Source: Diogma glabrata (Eukaryota; Arthropoda; Insecta; Diptera; Cylindrotomidae). From it: 64,000 bases of DNA. The notes under the pieces are model-generated. The model was given only the letters and a program-made list of their open reading frames with translations, searched no databases and was not told where the DNA came from. A program made the translations under genes and the position numbers. The stretch spans positions 154,698,309 through 154,762,308 of the forward strand of contig OY856188.1 of the NCBI GenBank assembly GCA_963693315.1, given 5' to 3'. Each line of letters starts with the position of its first letter. The stretch's first letter is position 1. Shown here piece after piece: positions 36,793 through 51,363 of this stretch.

Positions 36793-38745
36793 TTTAGGAG
36801 AAAACTACCCCTAATTAATTTTAGCCTTTCAAGCAAAGTAGGCTTTTGCATGAGCAGACCCGATCGTCACTTCCAAATTAAAACTATTATAGTTTGTACC
36901 GATAAAATATGAACTTTCAGATTTTGTACCCCTTGCCGTTTAGGAGAAAACTACCCCTAATTAACTTATGCCTCAGAAGCAAAGTAGGGTTTTACTTGAG
37001 CAGACCGGATCGTCACTTCTAAATTATAATCATTATAGTTTGTACCGATAAAATATGAACTTTCTGATTTTGTACCACTTGCCGTTTAGGAGAAAACTAC
37101 CCCTAATTAACTTTAGCTTCGGAAGCAAATTTAGCTTTTGCATGAGCAGACCCGATCGTCACTTCTAAATTAGAACCATTATAGTTTGCACCGATAAAAA
37201 ATGAGCTTTCAGATTTTGTACCCCTTGCCGTTTAGGAGAAAACTACCCCTAATTAACTCTAGCCTCACAAGCAAATAAGGCTTTTGCATGAGCAGACCCG
37301 ATCGTCAATTCTACATTAGAACCACTATAGTTTGTACCGATAAAAAATGAACTTTCAGGTTTTGTACCCCTTGCCGTTTAGGAGAAAACTACCCCTAAAT
37401 AACTTTAGCCTCACAAGCCAATTTAGGTTTTGCATGAGCAGACCCGTTCGTCACTTCTAAATTAGAACCATTATAGTTTGTACCGATGAAATATGAACTT
37501 TCAGATTTTATACCCCTTGCCGTTTAGGAGAAAACTACCCCTAATTAACTATAGTCTCGCAAGCAAAGTAAGCTTTTGCATGAGCGAACCCGATCATCAC
37601 TTCTAAATTAGAACCATTATAGTTTGCACCGATAAAATATGAACTTTCAGGTATTGTACCCCTTTACGTTCAGGAGAAAACTACCCTTAATTAACTCTAG
37701 CCTCACAGGCAAAGTAGGCTTTTGCATGAGCAGACCGGATCATCACTTCTAAATTTGAATCATTAAAGTTTGTACCGATAAAATATGAACTTTCAGATTT
37801 TGTACCCCTTGCCGTTTAGGAGAAAACTACCCCTAATTAACTCTAGCCTCCCAAGCAAATTTAGCTTTTGCATGAGCAGACCCGATCTTCACTTCTAAAT
37901 TAGAACCATTATAGTTTGCACCGATAACAAATGAGCTTTCTGATTGTGTACCCCTCGCCGTTTAGGAGAAAACTACCCCTAACTAACTCTAGCCTCGCAA
38001 GCAAAGTAAGCTTTTGCATGAACAGACCCGATCGTCACTTCTAAATTAGAATCATTATAGTTTGTACCGATAAAATATGAGCATTCAGATTTTGTACTCC
38101 TTGCCGTTTAGGAGAAAACTACCCCTAATTAACTTATGCCTCATAAGCAAAGTAGGGTTTTACATGAGCAGACCGGATCGTCACTTCTAAATTATAATCA
38201 TTACAGTTTGTACCGATAAAATATGAACTTTCAGATTTTGTACTCCTTGCCGTTTAGGAGAAAACTACCCCTAATTAACTCTAGTCTCATAAGCAAAGTA
38301 GGCTTCTGCATGAGCAGACCCGATCATTACTTATTAATTCGAACCATTATAGTTTGTACCGAAAAAATATGAGCGTTCAGATTTTGTACCCTTTGCCGCT
38401 TAGGAGAAAACTACCCCTAATTAACTCTAGCCTCACATGCAAAGTAGAGTTTTGCATGAGCAGACCGGATCGTCACTTCTTAGTTATAATCATCATAGTT
38501 TGCACCGATAAAATATGAACTTTCAGATTTTGTACCCCTTGCCGTTTAGGAGAAAACTACCCCTAATTAACTCTAGCCTCACAAGCAAAGTAAGCTTTTG
38601 CATGAGCAGACCGGATCGTCGCTTCTAAATTTGAATCATTATAGTTTGCACCGATAAAATATGGACTTTCAGATTTTGTACTCCTTGCCGTTTAGGAGAA
38701 AACTACCCCTTATTAACTGTAGCCTCCCAAGCAAATTTACAATAG
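36793..38745 (-). repeat. 146-bp satellite array R1 (reverse orientation)
   Basis: About 13 monomers reading CCGTTTAGGAGAAAACTACC on the plus strand, i.e. reverse of the reference monomer TACAAAATCTGAAAGTTCAT...AACGGCAAGGGG. It ends in an irregular junction at TTTACAATAGATTTTCAC. Confidence 0.93.
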
Positions 38746-41700
38746 ATTTTCACAAAATCTGAAAGTTCATATTTTATCGGTACAACTATAGTGGTTCTAA
38801 TATAGAAGTGACGATCGTTTCTGCTCATGCAAAAGTTAAACTTGCTTCAGAGGCTAGAGTTAATTAGGGGTAGTTTTCTCCTAAACGGAAAGGTGTATAA
38901 TACCTGAAAGTTCATATTTTATCGGTGCAAACTATAATGGTTCTAATTTAGAAGTGATGATCGGTATCGCTCATGCAAAATCTTACTTTGCTTGTGAGGC
39001 TACAGTTAATTAGGGGCAGTTTTCTCCTAAACTGCAAGGGGTATAAAATCTGAAAGTTCATATTTCATCGGTAGAACCTATAATGGTTCTAATATAGAAG
39101 TAACGAACGGGTCTGCTCATGCAAAAGCTAAATTTGCTTGTGAGGCTAAATTTAATTAGGGGTAGTTTTCTCCTAAACGGCAAGGGGTACAAAATCTGAA
39201 AGTTCATATTTTATCGATACAAACTATAGTGGTTCTAATGTAGAAGTGACGATCGGGTCTTCTCATGCAAAACCCAAATTTGCTTGTGAGGCTAGAGCTA
39301 ATTAGGGGTAGTTTTCTCCTAAACGGCAAGGGGTACAAAATCTGAATGTTCATATTTTATCGGTGCAAACTATAATGATTATAATTTAGAAGTGACGATC
39401 CGGTCTGCTCATGTAAAACCCTACTTTGCTTCTGAGGCATAAGTTAATTAGGGGTAGTTTTCTCCTAAACGGCAAGGGGTTCAAAATCCGAAAGTTCATA
39501 TTTTATCGGTACAAACTATAATAGTTCTAATTGAGAAGTGACGACCGGGTCTGCTCATGCAAAAGCCTACTTTGCTTGGGAGACTAGAGTTAATTATGGG
39601 TAGTTTTCTCCTAAACGGCAAGGGGTACAAAATCTGAAAGTTCATTTTTTATCGGTACAAACTATAATGGTTCTAATTTAAAACTGAAGATCTAGTGTGC
39701 TTATGCAAAAGCTAAATTTTGCTTGGGAGGCTAGAGTTAATTAGGGGTAGTTTTCTCCTAAACGGCATGGGGTACTAGATCTGAAAGTCCATATTTTATC
39801 AGTACAAACTATAATGATTCAAATTTAGAAGCGACGATCCGGTCTGCTCATGCAAAAGCCTACTTTGCTTGTGAGGCTAGAGTTAATTAGGGGTAGTTTT
39901 CTCCTAAACGTAAAGGGGTACAAAATCTGAAAGTTCATATTTTATCGGTACAAACTATAATGATTATAATTTAGAAGTGACGATTCGGTCTGCTCATGCA
40001 AAACTCTTCTTTGCTTCTGAGGCTAGAGTAAATTAGGGGTAGTTTTCTCCTAAGCGTAAAGGGGTACAAAATCTGAAAGTTCATATTTTATCGGTACAAA
40101 CTGTAATGATTATAATTTAGATGTGACGATCGGGTCTGCTCATGTAAAACCCTACTTTACTTGTGAGGCGTAAGTTAATTAGAGGCAGTTTTCTCCTAAA
40201 CGGCAAGGGGTACGAAATCTGAAAGTTCATATTTTATCGGTACAAACTATAATGATTCTAATTTAAAAGTGACGATCTGATCTGCTCATGTAAAAGCTAA
40301 ATTTGCTTACGAAGCTAAAGTTAATTAGGGGTAGTTTTCTCCTAAACGTAAAGGGGTACAAAATATGAACGCTCATATTTTATTGGTACAAACTATAATG
40401 GTTCTAATTTAGAAGTGACGATCGGGTCTGCTCATGCAAAAGCTTACTTTGCATGAGAGGCTAGAGTTAATTAGGGATAGTTTTATTCTAATCGGCAAGG
40501 GTACAAAATCAGAAAAATCTTTTTTTATTGGTGCAAACTATAATGGTTCTAATTTAGAAGTGAAGATCGGGTCTGCTCATGCAAAAGCTAAATTTGCCTG
40601 GGAGTATAGAGTTAATTAGGGGTAATTTTCTTCTGAACGGCAAGGGGTACAAAATCTGAAAGTTCATATTTTATCGGTACAAACTTTAATGATTCAAATT
40701 TAGAAGTGACGATCCGGTCTGCTCATACAAAAGCCTACTTTGCCTGTGAGGCTAGAAATAATTAAGGGTAGTTTTCTCCTAAACGTAAAGGGGTACAAAA
40801 TCTGAAAGTTCATATTTTATCGGTACAAACTATAATGGTTCTAATTTAGAAGTGATGATCGGGTCTGCTCATGCAAAAGCTTACTTTGCTTGAGAGGCTA
40901 GAGTTAATTAGGGGTAGTTTTCTCCTAAACTGCAAGGGGTATAAAATCTGTAAGTTCATATTTCATCGGTAGAAACTATTATGGTTCTAATTTAGAAGTG
41001 ACGAATGCAAAAGCTAAATTTGCTTGGGAGGCTACAGTTATAATTAGGGGTAGTTTTCTCCTAAACGGCAAGGGGTACAAAATCTGAAAGTTCATATTTT
41101 ATCGGTACAAACTATAGTGGTTCTAATGTAGAAGTGATGATCGGGTCTGCTCATGCAAAAGCCTACTTTGCTTGAGAGGCTAGAGCTAATTAGGGGTAGT
41201 TTTCTCCTAAACGGAAAGGGGTACAAAATCTGAAAGTTCATATTTTATCGGTGCAAACTATAATGGTTCTAATCTAGAAGTGACGGTCGGGTCTGCTCAT
41301 GCAAAAGGTAAATTTGCTTCCGCAGCTAAAGCTAATTAGGGGTAGTTTTCTCCTAAACGGCAAGGGGTACAAAATCTGAAAGTTCATATTTTACCGGTAC
41401 AAACTATAATGATTATAATTTAGAAGTGACGATCCGGTCTGCTCATGTAAAACCCTACTTTGCTTCTGAGGCATAAGTTAATTAGGGGTAGTTTTCTCCT
41501 AAACGGCAAGGGGTACAAAATCTGAAAGTTCATATTTTATCGGTACAAATTATAATAGTTCTTATTTAGAAGGGACGATCGGGTCTGCTCGTGCAAAAGC
41601 CTACTTTGCTTGTGAGGCTAGAGTTAATTCGGGGTAGTTTTCTCCTAAACGGAAAGGGGTACAAAATCTTAAAGTTCATTTTTTATCGGTGCAAACTATA

Positions 41701-43371
41701 ATGGTTCTTATTTAGAAGTGAAGATCGGGTCTGCTCATGCAAAAGCTAAATTTTCTTGGGAGGCTACAGTTAATTAGGGGTAGTTTTCTCCTAAACAGCA
41801 AGGGGTACAAAATCTGAAAGTTCATATTTTATCGCTACAAACTATAATGATTCAAATTTAGAAGTGACGATCCGGTCTGCTCGTGCAAAAGCTTACTTTG
41901 CTTGTGAGGCTAGAGTTAATTAGGGGCAGTTTTCTCCTAAACGTAAAGGGGTACAAAATCTGAAAGTTCATATTTTATCGGTACAAACTGTAATGATTAT
42001 AATTTAGAAGTGACGATCCGGTCTGCTCATGCAAAACTCTACTTTGCTTGTGAGGCTAGAGTTAATTAGGGGTAGTTTTCTGCTAAGCGGCAAGGGGTAC
42101 AAAATCTGAACGCTAATATTTTTTCGGTACAAACTATAATGGTTCGAATTAATAAGTAATGATCGGGTCTACTCATGCAGAAGCCTACTTTGCTTATGAG
42201 GCTAGAGTTAATTAGGGGTAGTTTTCTCCTAAACGGCAAGGAGTACAAAATCTGAAAGTTCATATTTTATCGATACAAACTGTAATGATTATAATTTAGA
42301 AGTGACGATCCGGTCTGCTCATGTAAAACCCTACTTTGCTTATGAGGCATAAGTTAATTAGGGGTAGTTTTCTCCTAAACGGCAAGGGGTACAAAATCTG
42401 AAAGTTCATATTTTATCGGTACAAACTATAATGGTTCTAATTTAGAAGTGAAGATCGGGTCTGCTCATGTAAAACCCTACTTTGCTTCTGAGGCATAAGT
42501 TAATTCGGGGTAGTTTTCTCCTAAACGGCAACGGGGACAAAATCTGAAAGTTCATATTTTATCAGTACAAACTATAATGATTCTAATTTAGAAGTGACGA
42601 TCTGATCTGCTCATGCAAAAGCTAAATTTGCTTACGAAGCTAAAGTTAATTAGGGGTAGTTTTCCCCTAAACGGCAAGGGGTACAAAATCTGAATGCTCA
42701 TATTTTATCGGTACAAACTATAATGATTCTAATATAGAAGTGACGATCGGGTCTGCTCATGCAAAAGCTTACTTTGATTGAGAGGCTAGAGTTAATTAGG
42801 GGTAGTTTTCTCATAACCGGCAAGGGGTACATAATCTGAATGCTCATATTTTATCGGTACAAACTATAATGATTCTAATTTAGAAGTGACGATCGGGTCT
42901 GCTCATGCAAAAGCTTACTTTGCTTGGGAGGCTAGAGTTAATTAGGGGTAGTTTTCTCCTAAACGGCAAGGGGGACAAAATCAGAAAAAAATCTTTTTTT
43001 ATCGGTGCAAACTATAATGGTTCTAATTTAGAAGTGACGATCGGGTTTGCTCATGCAAAAGCTAAATTTGCCTGGGAGGCTAAAGTTAATTAGGGGTAGT
43101 TTTCTCCTAAACGGCAAGGGGTACAAAATCTGAAAGTTCATATTTTATCGGTACAAACTTTAATGATTCAAATTTAGAAGTGACGATCGGGTCTGCTCAT
43201 GCAAAAGCCTACTTTGTTTGTGAGGCTAGAGCTAATTAGAGGTAGTTTTCTCCTAAACGGAAAGGGGTACAAAATCAGAAAGTTCATTTTTTATCGGTGC
43301 AAACTATAATGGTTCTGATTTAGAAGTGAAGATCGGGTCTGCTCATGCAAAAGCTAAATTTGCTTGGAAAA
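38746..43371 (+). repeat. 146-bp satellite array F1 (forward orientation)
   Basis: About 31 monomers. At least two monomer variants recur: one with GTAAAACCCTACTTTGCTTC and GGCATAAGTTAATT, another with GCAAAAGCTAAATTTGCTTG. Frames of about 61 residues inside monomers are artefacts. Confidence 0.93.
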
Positions 43372-46300
43372 CTACCCCTTATTAACTGTAGCCTCCCAAG
43401 CAAATTTAGCTTTTGCATGAGCAGACCCGATCTTCACTTCTAAATCAGAACCATTATAGTTTGCACCGATAAAAAATGAACTTTCTGATTTTGTACCCCT
43501 TTCCGTTTGGGAGAAAACTACCTCTAATTAGCTCTAGCCTCACAAACAAAGTAGGCTTTTGCATGAGCAGACCCGATCGTCACTTCTAAATTTGAATCAT
43601 TAAAGTTTGTACCGATAAAATATGAGCATTCAGATTATGTACCCCTTGCCGTTTAGGAGAAAACTACCCCTAATTAACTCTAGCCTCTCAAGCAAAGTAA
43701 GCTTTTGCATGAGCAGACCCGATCGTCACTTCTAAATTAGAATCATTATAGTTTGTACCGATAAAATATGAGCATTCAGATTATGTACCCCTTGCCGTTT
43801 AGGAGAAAACTACCCCTAATTAACTCTAGCCTCTCAATCAAAGTAAGCTTTTGCATGAGCAGACCCGATCGTCACTTCTATATTAGTATCATTATAGTTT
43901 GTACCGATAAAATATGAGCATTCAGATTTTGTACCCCTTGCCGTTTAGGGGAAAACTACCCCTAATTAACTTTAGCTTCGGAAGCAAATTTAGCTTTTGC
44001 ATGAGCAGATCAGATCGTCACTTCTAAATTAGAATCATTATAGTTTGTACTGATAAAATATGAACTTTCAGATTTTGTCCCCGTTGCCGTTTAGGAGAAA
44101 ACTACCCCGAATTAACTTATGCCTCAGAAGCAAAGTAGGGTTTTACATGAGCAGACCCGATCGTCACTTATAAATTAGAACCATTATAGTTTGTACCGAT
44201 AAAATATGAACTTTCAGATTTTGTACCCCTTGCCGTTTAGGAGAAAACTACCCCTAATTAACTTATGCCTCATAAGCAAAGTAGGGTTTTACATGAGCAG
44301 ACCGGATCGTCACTTCTAAATTATAATCATTACAGTTTGTATCGATAAAATATGAACTTTCAGATTTTGTACTCCTTGCCGTTTAGGAGAAAACTACCCC
44401 TAATTAACTCTAGCTTCATAAGCAAAGTAGGCTTCTGCATGAGTAGACCCGATCATTACTTATTAATTCGAACCATTATAGTTTGTACCGAAAAAATATG
44501 AGCGTTCAGATTTTGTACCCCTTGCCGCTTAGCAGAAAACTACCCCTAATTAACTCTAGCCTCACAAGCAAAGTAGAGTTTTGCATGAGCAGACCGGATC
44601 GTCACTTCTAAATTATAATCATTACAGTTTGTACCGATAAAATATGAACTTTCAGATTTTGTACCCCTTTACGTTTAGGAGAAAACTGCCCCTAATTAAC
44701 TCTATTCTCACAAGCAAAGTAAGCTTTTGCATGAGCAGACCGGATCGTCACTTCTAAATTTGAATCATTATAGTTTGTAGCGATAAAATATGGACTTTCA
44801 GATTTTGTACCCCTTGCTGTTTAGGAGAAAACTACCCCTAATTAACTGTAGCCTCCCAAGAAAATTTAGCTTTTGCATGAGCAGACCCGATCTTCACTTC
44901 TAAATAAGAACCATTATAGTTTGCACCGATAAAAAATGAACTTTCAGATTTTGTACCCCTTTCCGTTTAGGAGAAAACTACCCCGAATTAACTCTAGCCT
45001 CACAAGCAAAGTAGGCTTTTGCATGAGCAGACCCGATCGTCACTTCTAAATAAGAACTATTATAATTTGTACCGATAAAATATGAACTTTCAGATTTTTT
45101 ACCCTTTGCCGTTTAGGAGAAAACTACCCCTAATTAACTTATGCCTCAGAAGCAAAGTAGGGTTAACATGAGCAGACCGGATCGTCACTTCTAAATTATA
45201 ATCATTATAGTTTGTACCGATAAAATATGAACTTTCAGATTTTGTACCCCTTGCCGTTTAGGAGAAAACTACCCCTAATTAGCTTTAGCTTCGGAAGCAA
45301 ATTTACCTTTTGCATGAGCAGACCCGACCGTCACTTCTAGATTAGAACCATTATAGTTTGCACCGATAAAATATGAACTTTCAGATTTTGTACCCCTTTC
45401 CGTTTAGGAGAAAACTACCCCTAATTAGCTCTAGCCTCTCAAGCAAAGTAGGCTTTTGCATGAGCAGACCCGATCATCACTTCTACATTAGAACCACTAT
45501 AGTTTGTACCGATAAAAAATGAACTTTCAGATTTTGTACCCCTTGCCGTTTAGGAGAAAACTACCCATAATTAACTCTAGTCTCCCAAGCAAAGTAGGCT
45601 TTTGCATGAGCAGACCCGGTCGTCACTTCTCAATTAGAACTATTATAGTTTGTACCGATAAAATATGAACTTTCGGATTTTGAACCCCTTGCCGTTTAGG
45701 AGAAAACTACCCCTAATTAACTTATGCCTCAGAGGCAAAGTAGGGTTTTACATGAGCAGACCGGATCGTCACTTCTAAATTATAATCATTATAGTTTGCA
45801 CCGATAAAATATGAACATTCAGATTTTGTACCCCTTGCCGTTTAGGAGAAAACTACCCCTAATTAGCTCTAGCCTCACAAGCAAATTTGGGTTTTGCATG
45901 AGAAGACCCGATCGTCACTTCTACATTAGAACCACTATAGTTTGTACCGATAAAATATGAACTTTCAGATTTTGTACCCCTTGCCGTTTAGGAGAAAACT
46001 ACCCCTAATTAAATTTAGCCTCACAAGCAAATTTAGCTTTTGCATGAGCAGACCCGTTCGTTACTTCTATATTAGAACCATTATAGGTTCTACCGATGAA
46101 ATATGAACCTTCAGATTTTATACCCCTTGCAGTTTAGGAGAAAACTGCCCCTAATTAACTGTAGCCTCACAAGCAAAGTAAGATTTTGCATGAGCGATAC
46201 CGATCATCACTTCTAAATTAGAACCATTATAGTTTGCACCGATAAAATATGAACTTTCAGGTATTATACACCTTTCCGTTTAGGAGAAAACTACCCCTAA

Positions 46301-49300
46301 TTAACTCTAGCCTCTGAAGCAAGTTTAACTTTTGCATGAGCAGAAACGATCGTCACTTCTATATTAGAACCACTATAGTTGTACCGATAAAATATGAACT
46401 TTCAGATTTTGTGCTTCTTGCCGTTTAGGAGAAAACTACTCCTAATTAACTCTAGCCTCAGAAGCAAAGTAGAGTTTAGCATGAGCAGACCCGATCACTC
46501 CTTCTAAATTCGAACCATTATAGTTTGTACCGATAAAATATGAGCGTTCAGATTTTGTACCCCTTGCCGTTTAGGAGAAAACTACCCCTAATTAACTCTA
46601 GCCTCACAAGCAGAGTAGGGTTTTGCATGAGCAGACCGGATCGTCACTTCTAAATTAGAATCATTATAGTTTGTACCGATAAAATATGAACTTTCAGATT
46701 TTGTACCCCTTGCCGTTTAGGAGAAAACTACCCCTAATTAACTTATGCCTTAAAAGCAAAGTAGGGCTTTACATGAGCAGACCCGATCGTAACTTCTAAA
46801 TTAAAACCATTATAGTTTGTACCGATAAAACGATATGAACTTTCAGATTTTGTACGCCTTGCCGTTTAGGAGAAAACTACCCCTAATTAACTTATGCCTC
46901 AGAAGCAAAGTAGGGTTTTGCATGAGCAGACCAGAACGTCACTTCTAAATTATAATCATTACAGTTTGCACCGATAAAATATGAACTTTCAGATTTTGTA
47001 CCTTCTGCCGTTTAGAAGAAAACTACCCCTAATTAACTCTAGCCTCTCAAGCAAAGTAGGCTTTTGCATGAGCAGACCCGATCATTACTTCTTAATTCGA
47101 ACCATTATAGTTTGTACCGATAAAATATGAGCGTTCTGATTTTGTACCCCTTGCCGCTTAGGAGAAAACTACCCCTAATTAACTCTAGCCCCAGAAGCAA
47201 AGTAGAGTTTTGTATGAGCAGACCGGATCGTCAATTCTAAATTATAATCATTATAGTATGTACCGATAAAATATGAACTTTCGGATTTTTTACCCCTTTA
47301 CGTTTAGGAGAAAACTACCCCTAATTAACTCTAGCCTCACAAGCAAAGTAGGCTTTTGCATGAGCAGACCGGATCGTCGCTTTCAAATTAGAATCATTAT
47401 ATTTTGTACCAATAAAATATGGACTTTCAGATTTAGCACCCTTTGCCGTTTAGGAGAAAACTACCGCTAATTAACTCTAGCCTCCCAAGCAAATTTAGCT
47501 TTTGCATGAGCAGACCGGATCTTCACTTCTAAATTGGAATCATTATAGTTTGCACCGATAAAATATGAACTTTCAAATTTTGTTCCCATTTCCGTTTAAG
47601 AGAAAACTACCTCTAATTAACTCTAGCCTCACAAGCAAAGTAGGCTTTTGCATGAGCAGAACCGATCGTCACTTCTAAACTAGAATCATTATAGTTTGAA
47701 CCGATTAAATATGAACTTTCAGATTTGTACCCCTTTTCGTTTAGGAGAAAGCTACCCCTAAATAACTCTAGCCTCACAAGCAAAGTTAGGTTTTGCATGA
47801 GCAGACCTGATCTTCACTTTTCAATTAGAATCGTTAGAGTGTGTACCGATAAAATATGAACTTTCAGATTTTGTACCCCTTGCCGTGTAGGAGTAAACTA
47901 CCCCTAATTAACTCTAGCCTCACAGGAAAAGTTAGCTTTTGCATGAGAAGACCCGATCGTCACTTCATAATTAGAACCATTATAGTTTGTACCGATAAAA
48001 TATGGACTTTCAGATTTTGTACCCCTTGCCGTTTAGGAGAAAACTACCCCTAATTAACACTAGCCTCACCAGCAAAGTAGAGTTTTGCATGAGCAGACCC
48101 GATCGTCACTTCTAAATTAGAATCATTATAGTGTGTACCGATAAAATATGAACTTTCAAATTTCGTACCCCTTACCGTTTAGGAGAAAACTACCCATAGT
48201 TAAAATGAGCCTTGCAAACAAATTTAGCTTTTGCATGAGCAGACCCGATCGTCACTTCTAAATTAGAACCATTATAATTTGCACCCATAAAATATGAACT
48301 TTCAGATTTTGTACCCCTTGCCGTTTAGGAGAAAACTACCCCTAATTAAATTTAGCCTCACAAGCAAATTTAGCTTTTGCATGAGCAGACCCGATCGTCA
48401 CTTCGAAATTAGAATCATTATAGTTTGTACCGATAAAATATGAACTTTCAGATTTTGTACCCCTTGCCGTTTACGAGAAAACTACCGCTAATTAACTCTA
48501 TCCTCACAAGCAAATTAGGCTTTTGCATGAGCAGACCTGATCGTCACTTCTAAATTAGAACCATTATAGTCTGAACCGATAAAATATGCACTTTCAGATT
48601 TTGTACCCCTTTCCGTTTAGGAAAAAACTACCCCTAATTAACTCTAGCCTCACAAGCAAAATAGGCTTTTGCATGAGCAGACCCAATCGTCACTTCTAAA
48701 TTAGAATCATTATAGTTTTAACCGATAAAATATGAACTTTCAGATTTTGTACCCCTTGCCGTTTAGGAGAAAACTACCCCTAATTAACTCTATTCTCACA
48801 AGCAAATTAGGCTTTTGCATAAGCAGACCCGATCGTCACTTCTAAATTTAAACCATTATAGTTTGAACCAAAAATATGCACTTTCAGATTTTGTACCCCT
48901 TTCCGTTTAGGAGAAAACTACCCCTAATTAACTCTAGCTTTACAAGCAAAGTAGGCTTTTGCATGAGCAGACCCAATCGTCACTTCTAAGTTAGAATAAT
49001 TATAGTTTGTACCAATAAAATATGAACTTTCAGATTTTGTACCCCTTCCCGTTTAGAAGAAAATTACCTCTAATTAACTCTAGCCTCACAAGCAAAGTAG
49101 GCTTTTGTATGAGCAGACCGGATTATCACTTCTACATTAGAACCATTATAGTTTGCACCAATAAAATATGAACTTTCAGATTTTATGCTTTTTGCCGTTT
49201 AGGAGAAAACTACCCCTAATTAACTCTAGCCTTACAAGCAAAGAGGGGTTTTGCATCAGCAGACCGGATCGTCACTTCTAAATTAGAATCATTATAGTTT

Positions 49301-49377
49301 GTATAACGATAAAATATGAACTTCCAGATTTTGTACACCTTGCCGTTTAGGAGAAAACTACCCTTAATTAAATTCAG
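43372..49377 (-). repeat. 146-bp satellite array R2 (reverse orientation)
   Basis: About 41 monomers. The first ~3 kb mirror F1 variant by variant (see findings). The array ends in a degraded monomer before GTCTGGCCGAGGTG. Confidence 0.93.
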
Positions 49378-51206
49378 TCTGGCCGAGGTGTACCACGATA
49401 GCAAATGTCTGACAATGGCTGACGTGAGTTCTAATACTATCCCGAAGAATATATAAAAAAATTACCTTTTATACTTTAACGCAACTTTGGAGGCCCCTTT
49501 GTTTCCTGCTCCCTGCCATGGCCACCATGATCCAAGCTTCATATGTCGCCAATCGTTCCTACCTGAGTAGGAGGTTTGCGTAGAAAAACTTTCAGCTTTT
49601 ATAAAATAACGAAGTTCTGGCCGTCGCGGGCTCTTGCTCTATTAGGTAATTTAGAAGAATTATACTGTAGTGAAATTGTATCTTATTTAAAATTTTCTTT
49701 TGTTAATCCGATGATTTTTTTTGCTGGGTTTTGATTATGTTTTTTTTGTAATATTAAACAGTTTTTTTTGAATTTACAAAAGTTTTCGTTGTTCTTGGTG
49801 GATGATAATGTTCGTTGCAGAATTTTATATGATATATTAAGTTTTCTTTTAATTGGTTAGAGGATTTTGTAGGACTTAAGATAATCAGGGGAGACTTATA
49901 ACAACATATAGCACACTAGTCTCCATGGGTGGATTTAATGGGGAAAAGTGCTAGACACCTTCTACCTAGTGACTAAATATTCTTCTCAATCTGATGTTTC
50001 TTTTGTGTTGTTTTATTTCGTTTTGGTTTCTACAACAAGATTGACTCAGAACACCTTTTAGGTAAAAAGCAGCACTCTCATGCTTTTACGGAATGCCTAA
50101 GACATCCCCATACCCACTTTTCACTGATCTACTAGCCAAGGCAGATGTGCTGCGTCTTAAGGTAATTAATTTCGTGGAAGGAATTCTGTTCGCAATTCTC
50201 TCTGCGATAGAGAGAATTTTTATTCATTCCGCGACATTTTATTTATAATTTCGGTCACTGGGCGATTTCTACTATATTAAAATATTCCGCAACATGGTAT
50301 AAGTGAAAATGAATTGTTTGCAAAATTTATGAAAAATATGTGACAGAGGAAAAGCTTAAGAATTGGCACAATGAGTCTATTTCTAGAGAAAAAAATCCCT
50401 TTTAAAAATGAATGATAGCAACCGATGAAGCCGTTTTCTATTCTTTCCTAAGCAGGTTTTTAATGAGAATTACTGGGTTTGAATCGATCCTCTTTTCCGA
50501 TAGAAACGGCAGGAATAATCATTATCGTGAAACTATGAGCCTACAGAAAGTGTATTCTTAAGGTGATCAGTCGTCCTCCTTTTGGAAGGACAATTCTGCT
50601 TTTGTAGGTTCTGTCCTTCCTCGGAATATGTCCTCCTAGCTGTCCTAGCGATTTTAAAACTAATCTGTTAATCTCTGTATTCAGAGACGTTTTTATATCA
50701 GCCATTTATCAATTTAATTTTTTTAACAAAGTATTAGAATTGTTCAATCGAAAGGGTGTTGTTTTCCATCATGACTAAACCAGACTACACATATCTTTGA
50801 TTATCCGCCAAAAATGATTGAACTGTTAACTGGGTTAGCAGTTTGGTGCAGTCAATGTATATACCCCAGATTTTGCTGCATCTATCATTTATTCCTGTCT
50901 TTGGAAATAATCTTTGATGAGAAAAAGCTTGCCGATAAAAGAGTCAACGAAAATCACCTGAATAAAAAGATAAGCTTAAATAAAAAAACTAAGAATAACA
51001 GAACTATCCTGCAATTTTCATAAATGAATTTAATTGAAAGTAAAACCTACAAATATTCAATTTGCAATCAAAACTACATTCCACATCACACGATGCTACT
51101 AGGCTTGCCACCTATACGTTTTTGGATCGTATAATACGTTTTTTTTATCAAAAATATTTGTGAATACGCTATACGTACGTTTTTTGAAAATATTCATATA
51201 TAATAT

Positions 51207-51363
51207 CACGAGTCGTCAAATAATAATCGATTATTTTTCATAATCATTATTACGAATATCATTTGAGGTCCCGAGTGCGCGTAGCGCACGAGGGAAATTT
51301 TTAACCTCAAATGGCATGACTGGTAATGTTGAAAAATAATCGACTAATAATTTGGTGACGAGT
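51207..51363. repeat. Palindromic MITE-like repeat with GCGCGTAGCGC centre
   Basis: Left TCGTCAAATAATAATCGATT pairs imperfectly with right AATCGACTAATAATTTGGTGACGA. The inner CATTTGAGGT pairs with ACCTCAAATG. The centre GAGTGCGCGTAGCGCACGAG forms a tight hairpin. Confidence 0.65.

Noticed and set aside
40434..43093. Short open frames of 61-65 codons inside the 146-bp satellite (also at 47273-49404)
   Set aside because: Each is confined to a monomer or two and depends on chance loss of stops.
49527..49583. Short ORF with a perfect Kozak context (GCCACCATGA)
   Set aside because: It encodes only 18 residues and lies opposite the more convincing exon-like stretch; the context is probably coincidental.
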